Origin: Lingula anatina
Lineage: Eukaryota > Brachiopoda > Lingulata > Lingulida > Lingulidae
Direction: 5' to 3'
Assembly: GCF_001039355.2 (NCBI RefSeq)
Contig: NW_019774192.1
Span: forward strand, 375,523-439,522
Length of the DNA stretch: 64,000 bases
The notes beneath the pieces were generated by a model. It was not told where the DNA came from and did not search any database. It saw only the letters and a list, made by a program, of their open reading frames with translations. Below, one piece after another: positions 1-13,235 of this stretch. Position 1 is the first letter of the stretch. Each line of letters starts with the position of its first letter. The position numbers and the translations under genes were made by a program.

Positions 1-572
1 AAAATCCTGTGAGCTTTTGTCTTGACCAGAATGTTACCAGTTGCCATGCCTATTAAGAAAGGTCCAAGTCTGCACCACGGTTTGATATATATCCATTGAA
101 ACCACTTGGACCTAACGTTAACGAAAATAAAAAACATAGGTCATTTAGACCAAATAATTAGAAGAAATCAAGCGCTATGGCATACATCCAGTAGCATAAC
201 GCACGTTTGGAAGAAAAATTTCAAGCTTCTCAATGCATTTTAATACGGCATGCTCTTTATTCGCCCACTTACATATTTTGATAATTAGCTATCCAAACGG
301 CCGCCGGTAGGTTCATCTCTCCCGTCGTGACCCCGGCAGAGGTCCAGTTAGCAAGGATGAGGATAATGATAATGGATCCACCAACAAGCCAAGACCTGTA
401 AATCAGATCACTTATTTTTCAATATCTCCATGGAAAGGCGTTTCCCCTGTCCCACAATGACAAATTTGCTTAGTGTCGACTTTTAAATTACATATAAAAA
501 GTAAAATGTTTTTATTTTTCCTTTGGGAAATCGAAAAAATTCCAAATACGTATCTTATGTACACTCAATTGG

Positions 573-630
<58 letters not shown>

Positions 631-2145
631 TTATTAACAATCATTATTATTATCTAATTACCACGTACTTGTAGAGTGCCACAATAATAATGGGAGCCAC
701 TAGGTACAACTGCATGTCCACCGCCATGTACCATGTCCACCCCATACACTGAATTATAACATTTAATATTTTACACTTCTTTTTACCTTGAATTATTAGT
801 AAAGACTGAAGTGATGAAGAAAATTAAATAATTTTAAAAGAAAAAATCTGAACAAATTCAATGTGAAAGCTCAGCATTATGTTAGTTTTTGGGGGTTTTC
901 TGTGAGATTGAATCTCCATCTTTGTCAGGGCGTAAAAGTTAATCCTCCTAAGACCGGGTATAAAAAATTGCTTTCAAATTCAAGATGGAACTGCTTTTCA
1001 TATGCAAAAGAGAGGGTAATATCCTTCACTGAATCAAGAAAAAATGAAGACATGGACTGGTATGAAAAACTGTATTTACCATTTGGTCTGTGTTAACGAA
1101 GTTGTTAATGTAGAGGACGTTCGTCCACCAGCTATGACGACAGTGGGGTTCGACGTTGATGGGTTTCAGTGGGCCCTGAATCCAGTAATCATCAAATGCC
1201 GTGTATAACAACAGGACAACAAAATACGGGGCGGAATATCTACATAAAATGAAGATAAAAACAAGCAGACAGTCTAAACATAAATTAATATTTTGATTAA
1301 AATTAAAATAAAAAATCGAAATACTGAATGAGACATGGAGGGTTTTTTAAGCAGCGAAGCATGCCACAAATTGGCATGTTGGTGGCTTTGTCGAGGATTT
1401 TTTCGAAAAAATTGCCTAAAACGTTTATATGACGCATTTCCACCCATTATAATTTACGAATCTATTCAAATCAACTCTATATTGTCTACAAAATATTAAT
1501 CTAACCTACAAAACCGTCCTGCGTAATATTTCAGCCATTGCACTTTCAAAATCTCTCCGTCATTTTTGTCCATTTCCTTGAGGGTCCAAAAGGTCAATGA
1601 TATTCCACTGAAAAGAAGAAAACAATTATTATTTAGGGAACATAATACCCCATGTATATTACACCTTATCTCTCTTTATACCACGTTTTACCATATTTAA
1701 ACCATTCTAAAACCTCATCACATCACCTTAGAATCTTTAAATTATATGTAGGATTTTGAATTAAATTAACTAATTGGGAAACGCTTTAATAAAGATAGTT
1801 TATCATAAACGGATGTTAGTTGGCAATTTTTAAATAAAAAAATTAACCGCGCACAGAACGGTTTCAAGACGCTGTGGTGGCATATCACCTGATGGTTAGC
1901 AGGGTGTCTATAGCAAATGGAGCCCCCACTACGAACATAAAAGTCCAGCGGCTGAAAATGTCTGGGAAATAGGAAGATGTGTTACCTGGAAGACCATTTA
2001 AAACCCATGAAAATTAAATTCAGAAAACGGTTCCAAGAGGCAAAGAATTAATCGCCAGAAAGCAGTCCTCGATAAAGATGACAAATACAGAGCCTAATTA
2101 CTAAGCAAATTCTTTTCGTTCTTTTTCAAGAATTACTTTCGTTGT

Positions 2146-2177
<32 letters not shown>

Positions 2178-5100
2178 AAACCCACACACACGCTCACACT
2201 ACGTGTTCTCACCTATGGAAGACTGTCCTATGCTAAACATATGCATTAGAATAATCCACATGACACTGAGAACCTGTATTCCTGGGAACCCTGGGAGGTA
2301 AGTATCATCTGGTATCATGCACGTCAGCCTTTTGGCATTCTGGGGAACGGAGAACAGCAGAATGATCTTGGTCGCAAGATCTGGGAATATGAGAAACGTA
2401 GAGATATAAAAAGACGATGGATGGTCAATCACCAACAGTATATGCACTACGGTAGTTGTATCACATTTAAGGCAACTGTTGACAAAATTGGAAAAAATTA
2501 AAATCAGACCCTCCATCTCACACGGATTTGCCGTTAATCTCACGGAATGTTCAATATTTCTCACGGAAAATTGACGGCAAAAGTGTATCAGAGTAAAGAA
2601 CCGCATTGCCGATGTGAGAAACATTGCAAGCACCAGCAAGGGGATTGGATACTCTCTATAGTGCCTTCGGAAGCGTTCATGTGCAAAGTTTTCACTAAGG
2701 AAGTATGGCTTCATCTTATTCCATTGTCTTGCATTTCATCCATCTGTCTTGATATTGTGGTTTTTTATGACCAGGCAAGGTAAAAACGTCTCCTTTGACA
2801 ATAAGGTTGTGACCTCACAGATTTTGACCAAATGTTTCTTTTTCTCATTCTTGAATTTTTGAAATTCTCCAGATTTATCTACCTCAGACGTTGGAAGGTT
2901 TGTAAAATTCAACGTATCAGGATTTTTGGATAATAAGCGTTTGTATTTGCACAATTACATTTAAATGGTAAAATGGCATTTTCGTGAAATGACTGTTAAA
3001 AAGACAAATAATATATATTACAAATATCTGCCTGACACATTATTTTGTCTTCGTCTTTTTTAATCTTAATGTTATTTTTTATTCTCATTTCTTAAAATTT
3101 TAAATGATAAAAAAATGATTTCTAACACGTGCTTACTTGGTGTTGATTCTGGCTCTTCTTGTGACCCTAACAAAGACTGGCGGTCTGTCATTATAGGTGC
3201 AAAACGCTCCACGCGCAAACTCTCGTGTGGTCGAGACATGGGGCTCGTGATGTTTGGCAGGGGTCTCACTTGTTCTATCTTATCTATTGGCAAGTTTCTT
3301 TTCATCATTCTGTCATGGTAAACCTCGTAAATACTTGAAGTACAGGTCACTAGAATAATCACTGCTACAACACACCTGTGAATAGTTGAAAAGCAGTATC
3401 ACCAGGATAATATTACAACAGTTTCATCTACTTTTTTATTTATTTTCATGTAAGCAAAAGTAAACATGACCAACATTTGCCATGTCAGATTACATATACA
3501 AATTAAATTTGTCTAATCCTGTTCGCTATAAGAGAAATACAATCAATGTAGCTTTCTAAAATAAGTCGCCAGATTGAAATAATAAACAAGCTTTTAATTA
3601 AAACGCATGAATTTCAATGGATACTGAAAAGGACGGGAGGGTCCAGTTATCAGATATCTCTTAAAGTCAGGGTTAAGCTAGCTTCAGTGTAACTATTCCA
3701 ACTGAATACCCCCCAAGGCCTACTTTATCACCATCTGCATGATCCTTATATTAATCGGCCTAGACTTGGGGCGCATTCCCATAGATTTTAGATCGATCTA
3801 TCCCCGTGGGGAGTCTCACTAGATTACTGTCAGATAATTCGGCCTAAATGTCCGTCCCAACTACTACAAGCTGTAAGGGGGTAATTAACTTTCGTGCCCG
3901 CACGGCTGACAGCTAGTTAGCGTGAACCCCCAGGGACTTAGGTCGATCTAGTTGGATCGAACTAATCTCTGGGAATGGGGGCTTATGTAGTTACAGACAA
4001 TTGCATGCAGGGTTGCTAAACGAAATACTAGCGTTACCTACAGGGCTGTTATGGCCATCGGGTCACCCGCCAGTGAGGAGAGCTGCTTTGGCGTGTGGCA
4101 GCGCACACTTAACGGCCTCATGAACGTGGCGTTGATGGACAGAGGCAGATCTGAGGAGAAAAAACACAGAAACCATTAATGGTTATTTTCGTACCGATAC
4201 GCAGTTTATCTTCTCTTCAATTAATTTTTGCGTTTTTCATTCACCGTTCTTTTTTCATTACTTTTTTACCCTCTTTAATCGTGTGAACACTATAACCTAT
4301 AGGTGTGTCAATTACTGCATGGTAGTGAATGGAAACATATATATATATATAGAATCCAAGTGCAGGGACGGGTCGAGGAAAGGTTCGCAAGTAGGAGAAA
4401 AAATCTCAAAGGAAAGGCTCTATGTGGTGTAAATTCCACATAGAGTACCTTTAAAAAATCTAATTTCTCAACTGAACAAATTGCGAGCAAATCATTGCAT
4501 AATGAGATGATCGCAGATCATCAGTGCCATCTGCACATATATATATATCTGTGACTATAGGACTGGGGGCATCTTTGAACTTCCTGTTGAATTTTGTGGT
4601 GTTTTGTGTGATGGAATGAAGATTTGGAAAATACATCAAGAGTGAGTAGTCATTGACTTTCATCAAATCTCCTAGCACAATAGAACAACAACAGGACTGC
4701 AATAATAATACTACAGCCCATCTAATGCATTCAAGCTGTAGGTTCTGCCTTGTAATACGTGTATGTGAATGTGGTGGCAGTGTAATTACTGGAACTTGCG
4801 CTGGTGACGCTGCGAGATTATGGGTAAAAGTAAGAAAAGAAGAGCTAACAGCTCACCTAATTATGGTCATTTGCAGCTTAGTAACATTTCAGAAGACGTA
4901 AACCGTGTGTTACAGGACACAGCTCGGGTTTGATATTGGTTTATATTCTCATACAAATATCAAACCCGAGCTATCGCCCTGCTCTACCCAACTACCAGAC
5001 TCGGCACCGAATGATCCAGAATTCACCGGTAGATCAGACCACACTACCCGTTTTCAAGGTGTGTATCAGATCGCATTACATAGTATCATACCCTGAACAA

Positions 5101-7157
5101 ATTTTGAGTGGTGATGCAATGCTTTTCAACCCCGCTGAGAATCGTCACTATCACATCGCGTACAAGGCAAGAGCGGTGTCGCGTCTGATACTATGTAATG
5201 CGATCTGATACACACCTTGAAAACGGGTAGTGTGGTCCGATTTACCGGTGAATTCTGGATCATTCGGTGCCGAGTCTGGTAGTTGGGTAGGCCTGGATTT
5301 GAGACTTGCTATTGAGCACTGCTGGTATATGATCACTTTAGAGATATAAAACCCAATGAATCCGATAACGCAGAGAGGGAATTGCAAAAAAAAAAAAAAA
5401 AGCGAACTCACCAGCATGCGCGGTCAGAACCTCCAAGTCACCTTCACTGCACTGACTTGACATACATATCCCTAGGGTGATATTGAGGCTAGAATCCTGG
5501 ATAAAAACGAAAATCAAATAAACGCCGGTGTAACAGGAATGGAAGTTGTCTAGAAACCGATGTCCTTTCCCCATTACTTTGTCCAGGTGCCATGCGTCCC
5601 ATATACTAACCCTAATTACTCCGACTAACCCTAACCTGTGCTAATCACATGGGATCCCAGACTTCCATTCCTAGGACTACAAGTACCATTCCTGTCACAT
5701 CGGCTGTGCATGGTGTCAACATACACCTCGCACTCTCGATTTAACGTCGTCATGCTTCTTCATTCATTTCCTCATACATGTACTCTGAATATCTCTGTCC
5801 CATTCTTTTAGGTTTACTGTAATTAACTCCTTTAAATATTTTGACATAATGCATTTTCACATGCTGCCATTTCTTCGTTTTCAACCGTTTTCAGGAAATA
5901 ACGTATATATATATATATATATATAATTTTTTTGACGAAACCAAATGCTTATGTTATGGTGAATGACAAAATATAAAATAAGATTATATTAAAAAAAGAT
6001 GAATCTTAAACTAAAACAATGATAAAAATATGCTATTAATATAATCGTTTGATGTGACATAAAATGTAACGGGCCGAAATGATATGCAGAAAGGACATGA
6101 ATAAAATTCTATATATTCTATATGAAACCACTCCAATTCAAAACTGCCCTAGTCTACAAAAAATCTTTCCTCCTCTTTTAAAGCCTTAAATGAAGTACAT
6201 CAGTATTTCATCAGATTCCACCCTTAAAATCTGGTATACCTTGGCCTTTAAGAAAGGGAAGTGCACAGTACAATACTTGCTACGGCCAGTGAACTGGACC
6301 TGCGTCTCTAGACATTGGTCAAAGGACCCTAGCCACAGGAAATGACCCTCAGCAATGGCACTGGCAGGACGACCGGAGGCATCGTACACTGGAATGGTGA
6401 TATATTTAAGATTAACTATTTACAAAATTATCTCTATTTATTAAATGAAGTAGAAAAATACCAAACATGTTATAAACATTTTAATGCTCTTTATTAAAAG
6501 AGCACATAGACCGCGCTGTAATACGTCACCAGATTCTGAGCTAATATAACGTCATGATCTTCAGTTTTTAGGAACCAACAGCCGTATCAGTCATATATAC
6601 ATACGTTTACAACCGTTTTATGATAAAAATTATCCTCCGTCCGCTACCCACTATTTTACCGAAGAAATCAATTAAAATCTTTGCGTGACAGTATAACCAA
6701 ATAGTATTCATTCTGTTAGATATGTTATTCTTTTGTATAACATCATGCTATATACAGCCATGAACTTACTTTGTAACGCCCATGGCTCACTATCATGTAG
6801 AGCGCGAAGATATATCTTAACGTCCTCTTTGCAGTTTGCAGAGATATTCAAAATGGCGTCAGATTTGGGGAGCACCATCTTGACCTCGTTAAAACGCCGC
6901 AATGGAGTGGCAAGTATTTCCTGGAGCTTGGTCACCCAAAGTGATGTATTCCCTTCTGAGTAGGACCACCATTTCCCCTGATCCTTTAAGACTTCTGATG
7001 ATGGCGAGTGAGTTACTAAATCTGCTGAGCTTTGACTGTCTTTTGTTTGATTCAAACGAAACGCGTGGTCAAATCCATAGATTGTCCTAGTTTGTGCAGA
7101 CAGAAATGTCTGAAAGACGAATACTGTCAATACCAAACCTCTCGCCATAGTTTTCAT
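1..7157 (-). CDS. NRF-6-like (nose resistant to fluoxetine) membrane O-acyltransferase, 5' exons; 3' end off window
   Basis: Predicted multi-pass membrane acyltransferase of the NRF-6/acyltransferase-3 family, which in nematodes acts in lipid or drug transport; the substrate here is unknown. Exons in order on the minus strand: 7157-6770, 6388-6240, 5496-5412, 4150-4067, 3364-3137, 2380-2213, 1961-1889, 1607-1515, 1239-1080, 748-669, 395-273, 111-1. All junctions are GT-AG and all phases match. Exon 1 starts with a signal peptide (MKTMARGLVLTVFVFQTFLSA). Exons 1-4 carry the Cys-rich NRF domain (SEPWALQ, YDASGRP, LWLGSFDQCL, GICMSSQCSEGDL). Exons 6-12 carry the acyltransferase-3 core: PGIQVLSVMWIILMH, CRHSWWTNVLYINNF, then CMGWTWYMAVDMQLY and KPWCRLGPFLIGMATG. 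No stop or frameshift is seen. The last membrane helices and the stop lie beyond base 1. Family call is firm; the exact 5' start of the mRNA is not seen. Confidence 0.9.
577..628. repeat. (AAT)n microsatellite in NRF intron
   Basis: About 17 units of ATA/AAT between the exons at 395-273 and 748-669. The same trinucleotide family recurs at 13183-13234, 36748-36774 and 49697-49740. Confidence 0.9.
2214..7157. repeat. Repeats inside NRF introns (palindromic MITEs and simple repeats)
   Basis: Two inverted-repeat elements sit in introns of the NRF gene. 4921-4972 is a small hairpin (AGCTCGGGTTTGATAT with its inverse). 4986-5087 and 5187-5289 form a nearly perfect ~102-bp inverted repeat around a ~100-base loop. 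3770-3985 has imperfect inverted arms containing GATCGATCT and a TTCCCA/TGGGAA core. Simple repeats: (CT)n near 2150-2177, A-run 5386-5401 and (AT)n near 5906-5924. No separate gene is seen in these introns. Confidence 0.75.
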
Positions 7158-8036
7158 GCAGCAGCACGATTTGATGACCGGAAACTCGGCTGTCCAGTCT
7201 CAATAATTTAAATTTTAGTTTGTAAACCGATGCATTTCCTTGCTTTATTGGTGTCACCGCGGGTGACAGGTCGTCCTGCCAAAGATATCTCAACTGAATG
7301 AACGCTCATTAGTGCCCGTGCTATTTCTCTTTACGTTCCGACCACTGTGGTTAGGCTAGCTACGTGATCAAGGTTAACCCCAGCAGCACTAACAATAAAC
7401 TTGTCACACAAAGTCTTCTCTCCGAAGCCTTGACCTTTAGAATTATCGATGTACTGACCGGTCTTTGCAACACATACAGGCACTTGATTGCTCAGGTGAA
7501 CAGTAGTTTAACTGCGGTAGTCAGCTTTCTTTGATTTCGGTTTTCTTTGAAGTCTTGGTAGGTAAAAAAAAAACCCAAAAGCCATTCTTATAGTGTTTTC
7601 AGAGCAATGTCATTTAATCATTAGCTTTAGAAAACACTTAAAAATAGATATAAGTCATTTAACAGTTATCATACTGCGTCCACAAATTCATCGCCTGTGC
7701 AACATAACTCTTAGTTGCTTCAGCTTTTGGCCTTACGTGCCAGGCTCTTATCATGGAAGGCTGAAAATTGAGGCAAAATTCGTAGGACTTTTTATCCAAA
7801 AATGATGCTTGCGTGCGGTCGCTGTTTGCAAAGCTTTCGAGTTATAGAGCCCCGGATTTAAGCAGGAATTGAAAATGAGAACAAAGAAAAACTGCACGAA
7901 TGTTCAACACAAACTTCATTTGAAAATCGCGACCACATGAAAAAAATACCATTTATTTTACAGGAAGGCTTTGTTATGAGCGACATCAATAACAAAGCCT
8001 TCTCCTAAAATGAATGATGATGATGTCTTGGAATAA

Positions 8037-8068
<32 letters not shown>

Positions 8069-9719
8069 ATGAGTTATTCGTCCGTTTCTAATAAGGAAAT
8101 TCATTTGTTTTTCAGAAATGTGTGCTGTCTTCAGTACGAAGATGGTGCACAATATGGGGCCATTCAGATCGAGAAGAGCCGAGTGCTAGTAAGGCCGCGA
8201 CCTAAATATGGCGGACCTACATGAAAGGAAGACCGCTTAATCCTGTAATGGTCTTTCCACCTCTCACACGGATCCCCACGCGTTGACCCTCGACCAGTTG
8301 AATCGGGCCGAGATTTAATTACTGTGTCCCTGCAGGGACGACGGGGCAGATATACACCGCCGATCAGCAATACCAGATGTTATATTGAAGTGGTTCGGAA
8401 ATGTGTACGGTGAGTGACACCTCCAAGAATTCAATATGTATATTTCAGAACTTTCTAAAATGTGTGGGCTGTGTCTTGGATAAGGAAATGTTACGTTTCG
8501 TTGAAAAGTTTTTAAAAAACGCGGATACAATCAATTTTCGTGGAAATTTTTACCCATCTTGTTACTGAACAAACATACAATAAAATGTTTAACCAACGTG
8601 GAGATCTTTTACCTCTCGGTGTGACGACAACACAACCCCAACCAATGTTTGATGTCGTGAAATACTTTCAAATTGGTTCCAGAGCACGACAGTTATTGAG
8701 CTCAATGAAGTCTTCCATGTTATAATGCGTGACTGAAAATACAGTCTACTTTCGATTAACTCGAGTTTTATTACCTCTTCCTTCATTATAAGATAGGGGG
8801 AAGCAAGTGAGCTACAGGAACGCATTTTAAAACAGACAACGCCATTCTGTGCAATGGTAAACGTATATTTCTAATTTCTGTATATGGAATGTTTAAACAC
8901 ATTCGAAATCTCATTTGACAGAGATTTAGACATACAATGAAAATATTAACTCCATTTTTTTTAAAGTTGCTGTGTAGCAGAATACCAGTACACGCTACGG
9001 CAATCATTTATTCTACTTTTACTTGATATAAACATGAAAAGTTTAAAGTTTACCAACTTATAAAGCAAAATATTGCATTACTTCAATTCAGTGTATATTG
9101 TATTACATTTGCTCGTTTTCTTCGGACAGCGTAATACGACATCTATCATGTGGAGCAGTCCTAAATTGGTTGTAAGCGCCTTTTTGGCGTCGAATTATTT
9201 GCCAGCTGAAAAATAGAAAGTGTGTCCATAATATATTTGCAAAACAAATCATTATATAGTTTGCGAGCAATGTTTCCTCTAAGCATCTTCATGAAATTTA
9301 ATACTGTCGTTTGTTCCAATATATTTGGTGGCTTTAACCAAAGTTTATTTATAATTACTCTACGTTTATTAATCTCATAAAAATCATGTAAATACATTTT
9401 TACTATAATACAACTTAAATATTATACAACTAGGTCTAAGAGAGTATCAAACTGCAAAAGACTTTATGAAGACATTTGCTGCTTAGAAAAAGAATACATC
9501 GTTCGTGTGAAGATATTATACGCAGTAACCTTGTTTTAGCTTGAAAACACAAACGAAACTGACAATAATTTGGAAATGCGGGAAGTAATCCTTTTTCTAT
9601 TAATTATCTTAACTTATCATAACCTGTGAAAATGACAGTCTTTAAAACGCGACTTAAAATAAATGCTGGTCATTTAAAACAATTCTTTTCTTATCTGAAT
9701 AATTCTATTTATTTATTTA
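7158..9719. other. Intergenic: shared promoter side of NRF gene and 3' flank of protease copy A
   Basis: No coding exon recognised. This stretch matches about 40712-43700 in the other duplicated block with many small differences, so it is part of the segmental duplication. It holds an AAAT microsatellite near 8035-8067, a small hairpin at about 7962-8010 whose arms read AAGGCTTTGTTAT and its reverse complement, and a degraded MITE at 8160-8340. The NRF start codon is at 7157, so its promoter should lie in the first part; no core motif was clear enough to call. Confidence 0.6.
8160..8340. repeat. Degraded copy of GGCCATTCAGAAT MITE family
   Basis: Contains the GGCCATTCAGA...GAGAAGAGCCGAGTGCTAG start and the ACCTAAATATGGCGGACCTACATGAAAG-like body of the elements at 20615-20890 and 58179-58428, but the right end is missing. 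Confidence 0.75.
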
Positions 9720-12700
9720 TTAGAAATATTTACCACAGGCTCCTCCAGTGCAACTGCCTCCTTGTCGCAGACGCGTGTAACAACACTGGTTGTTATAGGA
9801 ACAACCCTTTCCGCCTTTGCTGGGAGCGGGGTTGTCACAGTTCATGACGCGGGTTCTCCTGCAGCTTGAGTCACACGTGCTCCAGGCCTGCCATGAGCCC
9901 CAATTGCCGTCAACTACAATTCATGAAATTATAATTCATACAGAATAATGTAATTTTATGTTAATATAAATCAAATTATTTGAAAAATAGCTTCTTCATG
10001 AAATCAAGATATATTTTCCCATGACAGTCTGGTTGAAGCTTTGCTTATAGCCACATGATGACAATAAATAGACAGAAAGACAGAACAGCAGAATTGCAGT
10101 CAGACGTAAAAGGACAGTGCCATAATTATGACAAAGTCAACTGTTTTGTCTCATTACCTGCATCGCCACATCGGCCAGCATCACACGAAGTTTTGCCGTT
10201 TAGGCGGTCGTACCGACACACTCCTTTGTAGCAGCAGTAAGAACCACCGTTTGAAGGCGCCGGGTTGTTACAGAGTTTTGCTATCGCCTTGACTCCAGAT
10301 CCACAGGTGACGCTGCAGCCTGACGAGGAAGTCCAGTCACTCCAATTGCCGTCAACAGCGACATCTATGAAAAAACAGCAGTATTTTTTCGCAAAATTAA
10401 ATGGTTGTATTTTGAATATGACAAAGTGAATTGACTTCATGGGTTTTATACACACGCCTCTCCCATTAGGGTCATTTTGAAAACCTCGCATAATATACAT
10501 TTAATTTCATATTCACCATGTTCAAAAAGCTATTATAGTTTGATGATCGTCTTACAACCACTGACCATCGCATTTAATAATATAACAACATATACTTAAT
10601 AACATACTAGATTGGAAGCTATCCATGCCAAGTAGTATGACGAAAATTAAAACGAAAATGAGGATCCGTGCAACAGAGAATCAGTCCTCCATTTAGTTAT
10701 AATGGTTAGGGTGAGCCTGACCCGATTGGGTCAAAATCTAGGACGAGGCTAACCTGTACAAATGAATGGGAAGCGGACTCAGATATCATAAGGGACTCTC
10801 TGTCACGTAACACCGGCACATCGGTTTACATTTTCTTAGTAAAGAAATTACTTACAGCTATGGAATCTTTTGGTTAGGAGTTACAAATATTTATATACTA
10901 ATTAGGCCAAACCATGTTTTTTATTCACAAGCAGGAACGCTCTCATTTGTTGGTGTTACTGGCAGAAGGAACTGCATCACAAATAGTCATCCTTAAAGGT
11001 GTGATACATTATGTGTTCTAGCCGGGCGAATAGCTTTTATGAGATGGAAAGTAAATCCCTTTGAACAATGTGAGATGTGCGAATAAAAATCGCCCATAAC
11101 ATCACCAATCCATACTCTATTAAAAAAAACAGCTTATCCAAAACATATCAGCTACTGAAAATTTTTGTCTATACGTACACATACATTTGTAACAATCAGA
11201 TAGCACGTCTTACTTGTACAGTCTTTGGTGTTGCAGTCCTGGGTGTCTGTGATGTCGCCGCCAGCACATTTCCCTCCGTTACATAACATCTTTCTAGTTT
11301 GGGTTCCTCTACCACATGAAGCTGAACACGAGGTCCAGGCACCCCACTGCCATTTGCCTTAATGTACAGGGTTACTACTTAATATGGAATATTATTTTTT
11401 TGGCGATTAAATTTTCTACAAAGTATTTATTTTCTCTCTTACTCTTTTAAATCCAAAACTGATGTGTCACTTTATGTGTAGCCAGGTGTGTTACCTAATT
11501 ACCATGCAACTTTCGAAACAATTAATGTAAGCAGTTGCATGTTCTGTGGTCAGAAATGTGAGGGGTGGTCTTTTCGGCAATTTCTGCCCTTGTATAAAAA
11601 CGCATGGGTTTGGTCAATCTTTGGAGTGTATTTTGAGAAGCAACAAAGGGATCTCTCTGAAACTTGTCAGGTACCTTATAGAAGATATGGTTCGACAGCT
11701 AAGCAACGCAGCTTACTATGGGATTCTTGCTCTCAGAGAAAATGGCTAGAAACGGACAGCCACTGCCAGACAATTCAACATTTGTCAGGAACCGTTAGTA
11801 AAGTCCTCCAAACAAATGCTACAACAGGGGCACCTACTCCAATACGTCCACCAGGGTGTCCGCGTACCACACCAAGAAGACAGGATCGCCTTCTCCTTAG
11901 AGTGCGCCGTGCTGGTCGTAAAAAGACAACCAGTGTCCTCAAAAAAGAGTGGCAAAATGCCATTCAAACGCCCGTTTCAAGGTCCCTTGTGAACAAGAGA
12001 TTACAGCAAACTGGTTATTTTGCACGAAGAGCAGTATGGAAACCACTGTTAACAGCAGGTCATATACAGCGACGTCTGCAATGGGCTGGGGACCACGTGC
12101 GTTTGCAGCCAAAACACTGGAATCACGTCGTTTTCAGTGATGAGGCCAGCTTTGGAATTTTGGGGGTTGACTGTCGAATTCGTGTCCGCCGACGTGTATG
12201 AAAGGCATAAAACGATGATTGTGTACTACCTAGGGTGCAAGCAGGGGGTGGTAACGTCTCTGTTTGGGGAGCATTCCATGCCGGTGCCCAGAACCAGTTG
12301 GTTTTTCTAGTAGGCAACCTCAACCAGGGTTCCTACAGAGACATTCTACAGCAAACAATGCTTCGATTTGCAATAGTCATATTTAGGAACAACTTTGTGT
12401 ACCAAGACGACTGTGCAACCCCACATCGAGCTCGCAGAATCACTGTTTTTCTTCAAAACCAATGGGTTCAGCAACTGCCCTGGCCTGCAAACTCCCCAGT
12501 AATGAACCCAATTGAAAATCTGTGGGCGGAAGTAACTCAGAGATTTAATAGCTATGGTCATCGGCCGGTAAATAGTGATGAAATGCGACAGGTAAATATC
12601 ACTGCGTGGAATGATATCCCCATCCAAACTCTAAAAAACTTGTCACAGGGTATGGCATGTAGGAAGAGGGCGCTGCAATCGGCTGCTGGAGGTCATACCC

Positions 12701-13181
12701 GCTATTGATGACTTTTCATGATTTACTGTAATGATTTCTTTGACTGTGTAACATATCACTGGCCGGAGGCTATCATTTTCTTTAATATCTTAGTTTAAAG
12801 TTAATACTGACATCAAACTGTTGATATGGTTTTCTGGGGGTGTTCTTTTCTTTTGAATGACATCTTATGTCAGATTTGATATTATTGACCAAAATATCTC
12901 ACAATAGAAGACTGGATATTTTTCTCACTCAATGATGTACTTTTTTGATGAATCAAGCCAAAAAATATTTAATCAGCACTCAAAAATAACAATGATAAAA
13001 AATATTCCATATTAAGTAGTAACCCTGTGCGTGTACTGCAGCAAATATTAAAACAGGCACCTTTTCAAAATATTTTCTGCACATTATCGACAACAGGCAT
13101 GTGTGGCAATTTTCAGAACAGTATATTCCAAACCATTATAAATGGTGGATCACTATACATTCTATTTTTCAAGTAGTTTAA

Positions 13182-13235
<54 letters not shown>

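Noticed and set aside
4930-5417. Open frames on both strands with shared peptide text (QLPDSAPNDPEFTG)
   Set aside because: They are mirror readings of the palindromic element at 4986-5289, not genes.
5608-5640. CTAACCCTAA-type telomere-like motif
   Set aside because: Only two or three scattered units; not an array.
12346-12627. Minus-strand 93-codon frame
   Set aside because: Shadow of the Tc1 transposase on the opposite strand.
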